NCBI GenBank assembly: GCA_903828535.1 | Contig: CAIKMN010000015.1 | Span: 1 to 55,278 of the forward strand | DNA from: an uncultured Curvibacter sp. | GTDB lineage: Bacteria; Pseudomonadota; Gammaproteobacteria; Burkholderiales; Burkholderiaceae_C | Length of the DNA: 55,278 nucleotides | Direction: 5' to 3' | Shown: in pieces, positions 27,101 through 35,304 of the stretch | How the letters are laid out: the number at the start of each line of letters is the position of its first letter | Numbering within the stretch: position 1 is the stretch's first letter | Notes under the pieces: generated by a model | Told to the model about the DNA's origin: nothing | Databases searched by the model: none | Seen by the model: only the letters and a program-made list of their open reading frames with translations | Position numbers and translations under genes: made by a program

Positions 27101-27904
27101 ATGGGATTGAGTTCTAAATTCAAGAAGGACGCCTCTAAAGCGGGCGTCTTGACCGTTGCCCTGTTCGCGGGTCTGAGCCTCGGTCAATCTGGCGCCTGGG
27201 CTGAAACTCACGAGCGCGAAGAGCTAAAACGCAAACCACCAGAAGTGCGCCGTGCACCGCCTGGTCCCATCCCCGCCATGCCCGGCAACCCAGGCAATTC
27301 TGGGCGTGTGCACGTTTTGCCAGGCCCGGCGCTGCGGCTGGGCGATGGGCGTTTTCATTACCACGAGGGCGTTTGGTATTCGCCTTGCGGCGGCTATTTC
27401 TGCGTGACCCGCCCCGCCTACGGCTTGATGGTGCCCATGTTGCCCATCGACATGGTGGTCTTGCCTTTCGCCGGCATGACCTACTATTTTGCCAACGGCA
27501 ACTATTACCAAGCAGCGCCAGGCGGCTATGTGGTCGTGCAACCGCCCCTGGGCATTGAAACCGTCATGCCCACTCAAACACAATGGCCCACACAATCTCC
27601 CATTCAAACTCCTCAACCCCCTCAACCCCCTCAACTCCCTCCACTCCCTCAACTCCCTCAACTCCCTCAACTCCCTCAACTCCCTCAACTCCCTCAACTC
27701 CCTCAACTCCCCTTAGCGCCGCAAGCCGCCTCGGACTCCCCCCTGATTTATCCGCAAAATGGGCAATCAGCAGAACAGGTGCAGGCCGACTCAACCCAGT
27801 GCAGCAACTGGGCCGCTGGGCAACCGAATGGGGCGGGCAATGTGAGCGCCTACAACCAAGCGTTTGGCATGTGCATGGATTCACGCGGCTATTCGGTTCG
27901 TTAA
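27101..27904 (+). CDS. DUF6515-like proline-rich exported protein with PQL repeats
   Basis: 267-residue protein of unknown function. An N-terminal signal peptide likely ends after Ala34 (SGAWA). Residues 85-150 contain two Tyr/Gly/Val-rich units (FHYHEGVWYSPCGGYF...VPMLPIDMVV and MTYYFANGNYYQAAPGGYVVVQPPLG), as in DUF6515 envelope proteins. Residues 171-203 are an 11-unit PQP/PQL tandem repeat, a likely rigid polyproline spacer. The last 55 residues (PLIYPQNGQSAEQVQADSTQCSNWA, ending MCMDSRGYSVR) resemble a small Cys-containing module found at the end of many glycine-zipper envelope proteins. ATG 27101 is the only start giving the signal peptide. Confidence 0.72.
   Translation: MGLSSKFKKDASKAGVLTVALFAGLSLGQSGAWAETHEREELKRKPPEVRRAPPGPIPAMPGNPGNSGRVHVLPGPALRLGDGRFHYHEGVWYSPCGGYFCVTRPAYGLMVPMLPIDMVVLPFAGMTYYFANGNYYQAAPGGYVVVQPPLGIETVMPTQTQWPTQSPIQTPQPPQPPQLPPLPQLPQLPQLPQLPQLPQLPQLPLAPQAASDSPLIYPQNGQSAEQVQADSTQCSNWAAGQPNGAGNVSAYNQAFGMCMDSRGYSVR
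27611..27709 (+). repeat. 9-bp in-frame tandem repeat (11 units, CCTCAACTC-type)
   Basis: Eleven 9-bp units encoding PQP, PQP, PQL, PPL and then seven PQL. The last seven units are essentially identical in DNA. Any slippage keeps the frame, so copy number may vary between strains. Confidence 0.9.
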
Positions 27905-27988
27905 AAAAGGGAACGAATCAAATAAATTGCAAGGTGCATTGAAATTGGCTTAGCGCCAACCTCGGCCCTGAGCCCTAAAGTAGCGTCC

Positions 27989-28858
27989 ATGAACACCCTC
28001 GTCACCGCTCCCTTGGCCACCTCAGCCAACCCCGAAGCATCGGCTGCAGCGGCCATTTCCCATCGCATGCCCACTTGGTTCATCCCACATGGCGGAGGGC
28101 CTTGCTTTTTTATGGATTGGAAGCCAGCCAGTCCCTGGGAAAAAATGGCCGATTTTTTGAAATCACAGGCCGCTACTTTGCCCGAGAAACCCAAGGGCAT
28201 CGTCCTGGTTTCTGCGCATTGGTTGGAATCCGACGTGGGCGTCATGAACGGTGCTCAGCCTGAGTTGTTGTTTGATTACTACGGCTTTCCACCCCACACC
28301 TACGCGCTGAAATACCCGGCCCCCGGATCGCCTGCACTCGCTCAACGCGTCCAAGATTTGTTGGCCCAAGCCGGACAAGCCTCCCACACCAACGCGAGCC
28401 GGGGTTACGACCATGGCATGTTCATTCCCATGCTGTTGCTTTTTCCTGAAGCGGACATTCCAGTGGTACAGGTTTCACTGTTAAAGAACCTCGACCCGGC
28501 GGCCCACCTCCAGCTCGGCAAGCGTTTGGCTGCTTTGCGTGACGAAGGTATTTTGATCATTGGCAGCGGCATGAGTTTTCACAACATGCGGGGTTATGGC
28601 GACCCGCGCTTTGGGCCCATTTCCGACACCTTTGACGATTGGTTAACCCAAGCGGTGACGGCCCCTGCGCATGAACGAGAACAAGCCTTGGCGGGCTGGG
28701 AAGCGGCGCCGGGGGCGCGCTTGTGCCATCCCCCAAGAGCCGAAGAACATTTATTGCCATTGATGGTGGTCGCTGGCGCCGCGGGGGAGGACTTGGGGCG
28801 CAAGGTGTTTTCAGACCGGGTGTTGGAAACCACTCTGTCTGGTTTCACCTTTGGCTGA
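27989..28858 (+). CDS. LigB/DODA-type extradiol dioxygenase family protein
   Basis: Non-heme iron ring-cleaving dioxygenase family, related to 4,5-DOPA dioxygenase and YgiD. It has 289 residues; the conserved part starts at residue 28 with PTWFIPHGGGPCFF, so ATG 28067 (residue 27) is an alternative start. Likely metal ligands lie in PHGGG and SAHWLES; the SGMSFHNMRGY and HPPRAEEHLLPLMVVAGAA stretches are also typical. The substrate cannot be named; YgiD homologues act on catecholic compounds. It converges on bioD-purN with a 14-bp overlap of the 3' ends. Confidence 0.82.
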   Translation: MNTLVTAPLATSANPEASAAAAISHRMPTWFIPHGGGPCFFMDWKPASPWEKMADFLKSQAATLPEKPKGIVLVSAHWLESDVGVMNGAQPELLFDYYGFPPHTYALKYPAPGSPALAQRVQDLLAQAGQASHTNASRGYDHGMFIPMLLLFPEADIPVVQVSLLKNLDPAAHLQLGKRLAALRDEGILIIGSGMSFHNMRGYGDPRFGPISDTFDDWLTQAVTAPAHEREQALAGWEAAPGARLCHPPRAEEHLLPLMVVAGAAGEDLGRKVFSDRVLETTLSGFTFG

Positions 28859-30332
28859 GTTGTGTTTGGCTTCGGTTTTTTGGCTGAATTAATTTTTGCA
28901 GCACGGCTTGGGGGTAAAGCCGGTGCTCAGCCATCAGCACCCGATGCGCCAAGCGGCCTGCATCGTCATCAGGCAAAACAGGCACGACGGCTTGCGCCAA
29001 GATGCGGCCTTGGTCCACTTCCACGCTGACCTCGTGCACTGTGGCGCCGGTGAATTGACAACCCGCGTCAATCGCTCGTTGGTGGGTATTCAAGCCAGGA
29101 AAAGCAGGCAACAAGGCGGGGTGGATGTTGATCAAACGGCCTGCAAAGTGCTGCACAAAGGCCGCCGTGAGCACCCGCATGAAACCCGCCAGCACCACCA
29201 ATTCGGGGGCAAATCGATCGATGCAGTCGCGCAAAGCCGAGTCAAATTCAGCGCGAGTTTCAAACTGCGTGTGAGGTATCACCTCGGTGTGAAGGCCCCT
29301 GTTGCGAGCGGTTTGCAGACCCGCTGCATCGGCGCGGTTGCTGATAACGGCGGCTATGTGAATGCCGTGGCGCTCGGCCCATTGCGCTGTCTGTGCCGTT
29401 TCGGCAATGGCCTGCATGTTCGAGCCTGAGCCCGAAATCAGAATGACGATGTTTCTTGGGGGCGGTGAGGGCGCAGTGGCCGCGGTGGGCACTTGGGGCA
29501 CTTGGGGCAATCCGGGGAGCGGTGCAGAAATGGCCTTCAGTATCGCTGCCAGGTTCAGGTGCGGTGTGATGGGGTCAGGCAGGGGTTCGGACAAGAACGG
29601 CACGCGGCCCCAGCAGGGCGCGCCCAGCAACTGGTTCAAGGTGGCAAAGTTGTCATCGGCGTGGCCCATCTGGGGGTTCACGTGGTTGGCCACCCAGCCC
29701 ACCAGCTTCAAGCCCCTAGCGCGGATGGCCTCGGCGCTCAACACCGCGTGGTTGATGCAACCCAAGCGCATGCCCACCACCAGCACCACAGGCAGCGCCA
29801 AATCGACTGCCAAGTCGGCACTGTCCCAGCGCCCTCGTAGATGGGGCGGGGTTTCTAAATCCGAATCTGCTTTTTGTTCAGAGGGGTGGGGCGCTTTGAG
29901 TGCCGCTGCGATGGGTTCATGCAGCGGCACGCAAAAGCCACCAACGCCTTCCACCACGCTGAAGTCGGCTTTGGCCGCGGTGCGTTTGATCGCACTCAAC
30001 AAGGACTGGGGGTCGATCACCACGCCTTCTAACTTCGCGGCGATGTGGGGCGCGCAGGGATGGCGCAATTGCAGAGGCCCCACCTCGTGGTCTTGCACAT
30101 CGAGGGGGCTGGCCGTTCGCAGTCGTTGCACGTCGTCGTTGACCCACTGACCTTCGACGCATTCGAGGCCCGCCGCAATCGGTTTGATGGCCACCACACG
30201 CCAGCCCTGCTGGCCGAGCAGCCGAGTCAGGGCAGCGCTGATGGTGGTCTTGCCGATTTCCGTGTCGGTGCCGGTGACGAAGAACCCAGGAAATGTAGGA
30301 AATGCAGGGCGTGAATGGTTTGCAGGGATCAT
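28845..30332 (-). CDS. Fused dethiobiotin synthetase - GAR formyltransferase (BioD-PurN)
   Basis: One uninterrupted 495-residue ORF joins two complete enzymes. Residues 1-272 are BioD, which forms the ureido ring of dethiobiotin from DAPA, CO2 and ATP: P-loop GTDTEIGKT at 21-29, KPIAAG at 50-55, EGVGGF at 128-133. Residues 293-485 are PurN, the formyl-THF-dependent glycinamide ribonucleotide formyltransferase: NIVILISGSGSN at 294-305, Asn402 and His404 in NIHPALLPAFPG, and Asp440 in VEVDQGRI, all the expected catalytic residues. A Pro/Ala-rich linker spans about 271-292. ATG 30332 overlaps the bioF stop (ATGA); the frame is open further upstream but only across bioF. BioD also has a ~25-residue hydrophilic insert near 147-170. 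I see no stop or frameshift, so both activities are plausible in one polypeptide. Confidence 0.9.
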   Translation of the reverse strand: MIPANHSRPAFPTFPGFFVTGTDTEIGKTTISAALTRLLGQQGWRVVAIKPIAAGLECVEGQWVNDDVQRLRTASPLDVQDHEVGPLQLRHPCAPHIAAKLEGVVIDPQSLLSAIKRTAAKADFSVVEGVGGFCVPLHEPIAAALKAPHPSEQKADSDLETPPHLRGRWDSADLAVDLALPVVLVVGMRLGCINHAVLSAEAIRARGLKLVGWVANHVNPQMGHADDNFATLNQLLGAPCWGRVPFLSEPLPDPITPHLNLAAILKAISAPLPGLPQVPQVPTAATAPSPPPRNIVILISGSGSNMQAIAETAQTAQWAERHGIHIAAVISNRADAAGLQTARNRGLHTEVIPHTQFETRAEFDSALRDCIDRFAPELVVLAGFMRVLTAAFVQHFAGRLINIHPALLPAFPGLNTHQRAIDAGCQFTGATVHEVSVEVDQGRILAQAVVPVLPDDDAGRLAHRVLMAEHRLYPQAVLQKLIQPKNRSQTQLSQR

Positions 30333-31588
30333 AGGAAAGCGGGGGCCTCCACCGCCAAGGCGTTCAGCAGTTGAGCCACATCGGCGGGCGTGTGGCTGCC
30401 AGAAAAAGTCACGCGCAGGCGGGCGGTCCCCGCCGGCACGGTGGGTGGGCGAATCGCGGGGACGCGTATGCCACGCCGCTCTAAGCCAGCGGCCAGAGCC
30501 ACGGCAGCCGCGTTGTCGCCAATCACCAAAGCCTGAATGGGCGTGGGGCTGTCGATCAAGGTCCAATCCAAATTCGGTCTGCGCAACAGCAAATCGCGCA
30601 GACCGGTTTGCCATTGGTTTTGCAATTGGGCCAATCGGTCTCGGCGCGCTTGGCCGCGCTCGTCTTGCATCAATCGCAAGCTGGTCAACAAAGCGTGCGC
30701 TAGGGCAGGTGGCGCGGCGGTGGTGTAGATGTAAGGGCGCGCGGTTTGAATCAGGAACTGAATCAGCGTGGGGTGGGCTGCCACAAAGGCGCCAGAAACG
30801 CCCGCGGCTTTGCCGAGGGTGCCCACCAAAATGAGCCGCTGACTCGAGCAGCCAAAATGCGCGAGCGTGCCTCGCCCGTTGGGGCCCACGACGCCAAAGC
30901 CGTGGGCATCGTCCACAATCAACCATGCTTGGTGTTGTTCGGCCAGCGCCAACAAATTCGCCAGCGGCGCCAACTCACCATCCATGCTGAACACCGCGTC
31001 GGTGACGATGAGCTTGACGCGGGCTTTGCTTTGCTGCAGCTGCTCGTCGAGTGTTGTTAAATCCAAGTGCGGATAGCGTTGAACCTGAGCCCCTTTTTGG
31101 CGGGCCAAGCGAATGCCGTCGATGAGAGAGGCGTGATTGAGTGCTTCTGAAAAGATCTCGGTGTGCTCGTCGGCCAAGGCGGACAACAGCGCCAAATTGG
31201 CCATGTAACCGGTGCAAAAAAACAAGGCCTCTGCACCGGGAATCTGTGGCTGCACCCAAGCCGCTAGGGCGGCCTCCAATGCCTCATGGGCCACTGAATG
31301 ACCGCTCACCAAGTGCGAGGCCCCGGAGCCCGCGCCATACAGCTTCACCCCCTCAATCAAGGCGGCCGCGATGTCGGGGTGCGCCGCCAAGCCCAAATAG
31401 TCGTTGGCGCAAAACATCAGCAATTCTTGGCTTTTGTCACGGTCATGATGCTGCCCGCTGCGAACCCGCTGGTGCGGTGCTGTGCCTGTCTCGACGGCGC
31501 GCAGCACGCGGATCAATTGTTGGTCGGCTAACTGTTGTAACTTGGCAGAAAAAGGCGTTAACAAGGCATCGAGGGACATTTCAGCCAT
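30329..31588 (-). CDS. bioF: 8-amino-7-oxononanoate synthase BioF
   Basis: PLP enzyme condensing pimeloyl-ACP/CoA with L-alanine, the first ring-assembly step of biotin synthesis. It has 419 residues. Family stretches: FCANDYLGLAAHPDIAAAL, GAGSGASHLVSGHS, VDDAHGFGVVGPNGRG, and the PLP lysine in VGTLGKAAGVSGAF. ATG 31588 overlaps the bioA end by 8 bp; ATG 31579 is an alternative. It overlaps the downstream bioD-purN start by 4 bp, suggesting translational coupling. Confidence 0.94.
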   Translation of the reverse strand: MAEMSLDALLTPFSAKLQQLADQQLIRVLRAVETGTAPHQRVRSGQHHDRDKSQELLMFCANDYLGLAAHPDIAAALIEGVKLYGAGSGASHLVSGHSVAHEALEAALAAWVQPQIPGAEALFFCTGYMANLALLSALADEHTEIFSEALNHASLIDGIRLARQKGAQVQRYPHLDLTTLDEQLQQSKARVKLIVTDAVFSMDGELAPLANLLALAEQHQAWLIVDDAHGFGVVGPNGRGTLAHFGCSSQRLILVGTLGKAAGVSGAFVAAHPTLIQFLIQTARPYIYTTAAPPALAHALLTSLRLMQDERGQARRDRLAQLQNQWQTGLRDLLLRRPNLDWTLIDSPTPIQALVIGDNAAAVALAAGLERRGIRVPAIRPPTVPAGTARLRVTFSGSHTPADVAQLLNALAVEAPAFL

Positions 31589-32939
31589 GCGCGACCTCGT
31601 TCAAAGTGGCGGTCAGGCCTTCAAACAAAAACTGGGCGCTGCCGGCATCGATTAAATAAGGCGGCATCACATAAACCGTTTGACCAATCGGGCGAATCAG
31701 CAATTCGTGTTGACGCGCCGCCAAGTGAAAGCGCTCGGCAAATCGTTCATGCTGGCCGGTCACATCAAACGCGACCACCATGCCACGCTGACGCCAATGT
31801 TGAACCCGCGCGTCTTGCGCCAAAGGGCCCAAAGCGATTGCCAAGTGTTGGGCTTGAACTTGATTCTTAGCCACCACATCGGCTTGGGCAAAACGGTCCA
31901 GCACCGCATTCGCCGCAGCGCAGGCCAACGGGTTACCGGTGTAGGAATGCGAATGCAAAAAACCGCGAGCCACCTCATCGCTCCAAAAACTTTGAAAAAC
32001 CGCTTCCGTGCTCAACACCAACGACAGCGGCAAAGTGCCTCCGCTGATGCCTTTGGACAAGGTGATGAAGTCGGGCCAACGTTTGTTTTCGCCTGCTTGA
32101 TGTGTTTGTTCCCAAGCAAAGAAGCTGCCTGTTCGGCCGCAGCCAACGGCAATTTCGTCGGCAATCAGATGCACTTCAAACTCGTCGCACAAGGCCCGAA
32201 CGCCGCGCAAATAGTCGGGGCTGTGCATCACCATGCCCGCGGCACATTGCACCAGCGGCTCCAGAATGAGGGCTGCCACATGGCCTTGACGTTGGTTCAG
32301 GGTCTGTCGCAAATCGGCCAGCGCCTTCTCTTCAGAACCGGCTTGGCGAGAGTCGGGCGAAGTCACCAAATGCGCTTGCATCAACAAAGGTTCGTAGGCA
32401 TCGCGAAAAATCGCGACGTCGGTGACGGCCAAGGCCCCAATGGTTTCACCGTGGTAGCCGTTGCGCAGACAAATGAATTCTTTTTTCTGCGGCTGGCCTC
32501 GGTTTTTCCAGCTGTGAAAACTCATCTTTAACGCAATTTCAACCGCCGATGCTCCGTCGCTGGCAAAGAAGGTGTGTCCCAAAGCACCTTGAGTCAAGGC
32601 CGATAGTTTTTCTGCCAAGTTGACTGCATGCTCGTGGGTGCAACCGGCCAACATCACATGCGGCAAGCGGTCAAGTTGGTCTTTGATGGCCTGATGAATG
32701 CCGGTGTCTGAATGCCCAAATAAATTCACCCACCAAGAGCTGTTGGCGTCAAAGTAACGGCGCCCCTCAACGTCGAACAGCCAAGGACCTTCGCCCCGCG
32801 CCATGGGCAGTGGCGGCACCACCGCCGCCCGTGCCATTTGTGTGCAAGGATGCCAGACCGCCGCCAGGCTGCGCGCAGCCAAGGGGTGGGCAGGAAGGGG
32901 AGCGGCGTTGTTGTAGGTGTGGGAAGGGGTGGCACTCAT
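31581..32939 (-). CDS. bioA: Adenosylmethionine-8-amino-7-oxononanoate aminotransferase BioA
   Basis: PLP-dependent aminotransferase making 7,8-diaminopelargonate (DAPA), the substrate of the BioD domain encoded two genes later. It has 452 residues. Family stretches: LAAVWHPCTQMA, FDANSSWWVNLFGHS, RNGYHGETIGALAVTD, LIADEIAVGCGRTGSFFAWEQ, and the PLP lysine in ITLSKGISGGTLPLS. First gene of the bioA-bioF-bioD/purN operon, divergent from the NosR-like gene. bioB and bioC are not in the window. Confidence 0.94.
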   Translation of the reverse strand: MSATPSHTYNNAAPLPAHPLAARSLAAVWHPCTQMARAAVVPPLPMARGEGPWLFDVEGRRYFDANSSWWVNLFGHSDTGIHQAIKDQLDRLPHVMLAGCTHEHAVNLAEKLSALTQGALGHTFFASDGASAVEIALKMSFHSWKNRGQPQKKEFICLRNGYHGETIGALAVTDVAIFRDAYEPLLMQAHLVTSPDSRQAGSEEKALADLRQTLNQRQGHVAALILEPLVQCAAGMVMHSPDYLRGVRALCDEFEVHLIADEIAVGCGRTGSFFAWEQTHQAGENKRWPDFITLSKGISGGTLPLSLVLSTEAVFQSFWSDEVARGFLHSHSYTGNPLACAAANAVLDRFAQADVVAKNQVQAQHLAIALGPLAQDARVQHWRQRGMVVAFDVTGQHERFAERFHLAARQHELLIRPIGQTVYVMPPYLIDAGSAQFLFEGLTATLNEVAHG

Positions 32940-33030
32940 GGGAATGTCCGGCCTTAGGCACGGAAGTTAAGGGTATTTTAAAGACTCCAAAAAAGCAGGG
33001 TTCCATCGAAGCCCACTAGGGTAAACGTCG

Positions 33031-35304
33031 ATGACCTTTGGCGCCATATCCCTTAGCCTCTTGCCCCGTGTGCCAAAGAATTTTCTAGAGGTCCCTTTGC
33101 ATTGTTTGCTTGAATCCACCAAACGGGTCTTTGGCTTTTTTTTACGATGCCTTGCGTTCCTTGCTTTGGCCTTAGGGTCCAGTTCCACTTGGGCGGGGCG
33201 CTTGTCTCAAGCGGACGTGTCGGCCTTGTTGGGCCCTTCCTTTCATCTTGGTGAGCGCAACGCTGGCCTGCCGCTTTGGCCCCTTTATGGAGCGGCTCAA
33301 GACAAGGGCGAAAATGGCGAAGTGGGTGAAAAACCCCAACTCTTGGGCTATGTTTTTGAATCGATCGACTTTGAACCTGTCAAAGGCTATGCCGGTAAAC
33401 CGCTGGACTTTTTGGTGGCCATTGACCCGCAGGGCAAGTTTTTAGCCATTCATTTGTTGGACCACAAAGAACCCTTGTTTCGTTCAGAAAAAGGCACGGC
33501 CTTGTTGGAAGCCTTTGGCCAACAATATGTCGGGGTCACGCCACAACACAAAATTCAGATTTACCACTACAAGTCCAAAACCGACATCACCGAAACACAG
33601 GCTTCTTTGCACGGCGTGCAGGGGGGTACAGTGAGCGTCAAAGCCATCAATCAATCTCTTTTGCAGTCTGCGCTCACGGTGGCTCGGGCCCACGCCAAGG
33701 CCATGGCGTCTGGCAAGGAGATGGGGGCAGAGGCCGAAAAAGGCGGGCACCATTCGACCGATGCCAGCGCTGAATCTTCGGTGCGCCACCTTGGCTGGCA
33801 GCAGTTGCTCAGCCGACACATGGTCGAGCCCTTTTCTTTGACCCGCTCGCAAATCGAATCGGCCTTTGCGAAAACGCGGGCTGCCGGGAACGATCCGTTG
33901 GTGGCCGATCATCCCGACGAAGTGGCCTTGGCATTTCATGTGGCCTTGATCAGTCATCCCCTCATTGGGCGGAATTTGTTGGACGAGAACGGATGGCAGT
34001 TGTTGAACGTGAATCGACACGAGAGCCCTGCTTTTTTGGTCACTGAATCAGGCCCTTTGTACAAAATGCGCTACGAGCGCCAACGCGCCGACCTTGAAAT
34101 GCCTTTTGTTTTGCGACAGAACGGCCGTGAGTTGGCGCTCAGGGCCTTGACCTTCGATGAAAAAATGCCCGTCCCGGGCTACCCCGAACAAGTGATTGCA
34201 CATGTCTTGGTGGTGGAAGACCCCGCGGGTTTAGACCCGGCTCAGCCCTACACCTTGAGCTTTAAATTGGGCCGTCGATTTGGACAATTCCCACAAAATG
34301 TCGCCAAGGCGGAGTTTCCCTTGCCTTATCAATTTGGCCCGGTGCGCATGGCGATTTCTCGCCTGATCGACAAGCCTTGGATGGGCACCTGGGAGGACCG
34401 AATTCTGGAAATTTTCCTGCTCCTGAGCGCTTTGGCGGTGTTGACCGTGGGCTTGATTCGACAAGCTTGGTTGAGCGAAAAGCCCCAGAGACTTTTGTGG
34501 TTCAGGCGGTTTTATTTGTTGTTCACGCTGGTCTTTACAGGTTGGATGGCGCAAGGGCAGCTGAGCATTGTGAATTTGATCGCCGCTCTCGACGCCTTGC
34601 GTCAAGGCGAGGGGTTGGGCTTCTTCATGAACGATCCGATGACGGTGTTGTTGTGGCTCTACGTGGGCGTCACTTTGTTCGTGTGGGGCCGTGGCACCTT
34701 CTGCGGTTGGCTCTGTCCTTTTGGTGCGTTGCAAGAAATCTTGAGCGACCTGGTTCAGGCGCTGGGCTGGCAACACAAGCGTCTCAAAACCGGGTGGGAT
34801 TTGCGTTTGAAGAAAATCAAATACGGGTTGTTGATTCTGGTTGTGGGCTTGCCCTTGATGGCGGCTCAATGGCCCGAATGGGGCTTGAGTCAAGGCCTCA
34901 TTGAAATGGCTCCCGAAGTCGAGCCTTTCAAAACCGCCATCAGTTCTTACTTTGTGCGCGACTGGCCTTTTGTGCTGTGGGCTGTGGCTTGCTTGGTCTT
35001 GAGCCTGGTGGTTTACCGCGGCTATTGCCGCTACCTCTGCCCTTTGGGCGCGGCATTGGCCAGCGTCAATGTGTTGCAGCGGTGGGGCTGGATCGCGCGC
35101 CGCAAAGAATGCGGCAGTCCCTGCCAAACCTGTCGACACCGCTGTGAATACCAGGCCATCGACCCCAAAGGCCAAGTGGATTACGCCGAGTGTTTTCAAT
35201 GCTTGGACTGCGTCTCGATTTATCAAGACGATCAACATTGCTTGCCCTTGATTCAAGAGCGCAAAAAACGAATCATCCCCATCTTGGCTGAGCCTGCTTC
35301 ATGA
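33031..35304 (+). CDS. NosR/NirI-like membrane FMN-binding iron-sulfur protein
   Basis: 757-residue multidomain electron-transfer protein. After a hydrophobic signal/anchor (residues 33-55) come a periplasmic FMN-binding domain (about 90-225; candidate flavin-attachment Thr200 in GVQGGTVSVKAIN), a long linker region, several membrane helices (about 450-680) with the two polyferredoxin-type motifs FCGWLCPFGA and CRYLCPLGAA, and a C-terminal 2x[4Fe-4S] ferredoxin part with Cys 694, 698, 701, 705 and Cys 721, 724, 727, 737 (ECFQCLDCVSIY, as in NosR). The canonical flavinylation motif DxxSGAT is degenerate here. The stop overlaps apbE, whose product attaches FMN. Known NosR proteins support N2O reductase, but no nosZ is in the window. 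The start is uncertain: ATG 33031 lacks a clear ribosome site. Confidence 0.83.
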   Translation: MTFGAISLSLLPRVPKNFLEVPLHCLLESTKRVFGFFLRCLAFLALALGSSSTWAGRLSQADVSALLGPSFHLGERNAGLPLWPLYGAAQDKGENGEVGEKPQLLGYVFESIDFEPVKGYAGKPLDFLVAIDPQGKFLAIHLLDHKEPLFRSEKGTALLEAFGQQYVGVTPQHKIQIYHYKSKTDITETQASLHGVQGGTVSVKAINQSLLQSALTVARAHAKAMASGKEMGAEAEKGGHHSTDASAESSVRHLGWQQLLSRHMVEPFSLTRSQIESAFAKTRAAGNDPLVADHPDEVALAFHVALISHPLIGRNLLDENGWQLLNVNRHESPAFLVTESGPLYKMRYERQRADLEMPFVLRQNGRELALRALTFDEKMPVPGYPEQVIAHVLVVEDPAGLDPAQPYTLSFKLGRRFGQFPQNVAKAEFPLPYQFGPVRMAISRLIDKPWMGTWEDRILEIFLLLSALAVLTVGLIRQAWLSEKPQRLLWFRRFYLLFTLVFTGWMAQGQLSIVNLIAALDALRQGEGLGFFMNDPMTVLLWLYVGVTLFVWGRGTFCGWLCPFGALQEILSDLVQALGWQHKRLKTGWDLRLKKIKYGLLILVVGLPLMAAQWPEWGLSQGLIEMAPEVEPFKTAISSYFVRDWPFVLWAVACLVLSLVVYRGYCRYLCPLGAALASVNVLQRWGWIARRKECGSPCQTCRHRCEYQAIDPKGQVDYAECFQCLDCVSIYQDDQHCLPLIQERKKRIIPILAEPAS

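Noticed and set aside
30333-30926. Upstream extension of the BioD-PurN frame (about 198 more codons)
   Set aside because: It overlaps bioF throughout in another frame, reads as Arg/His-rich shadow sequence, and the ATG at 30332 forms a normal ATGA overlap with bioF and starts the BioD homology.
33031-35304. Calling the gene nosR outright
   Set aside because: Architecture fits NosR, but there is no nosZ here and the flavinylation motif is divergent, so a specific N2O-reduction role is not supported.
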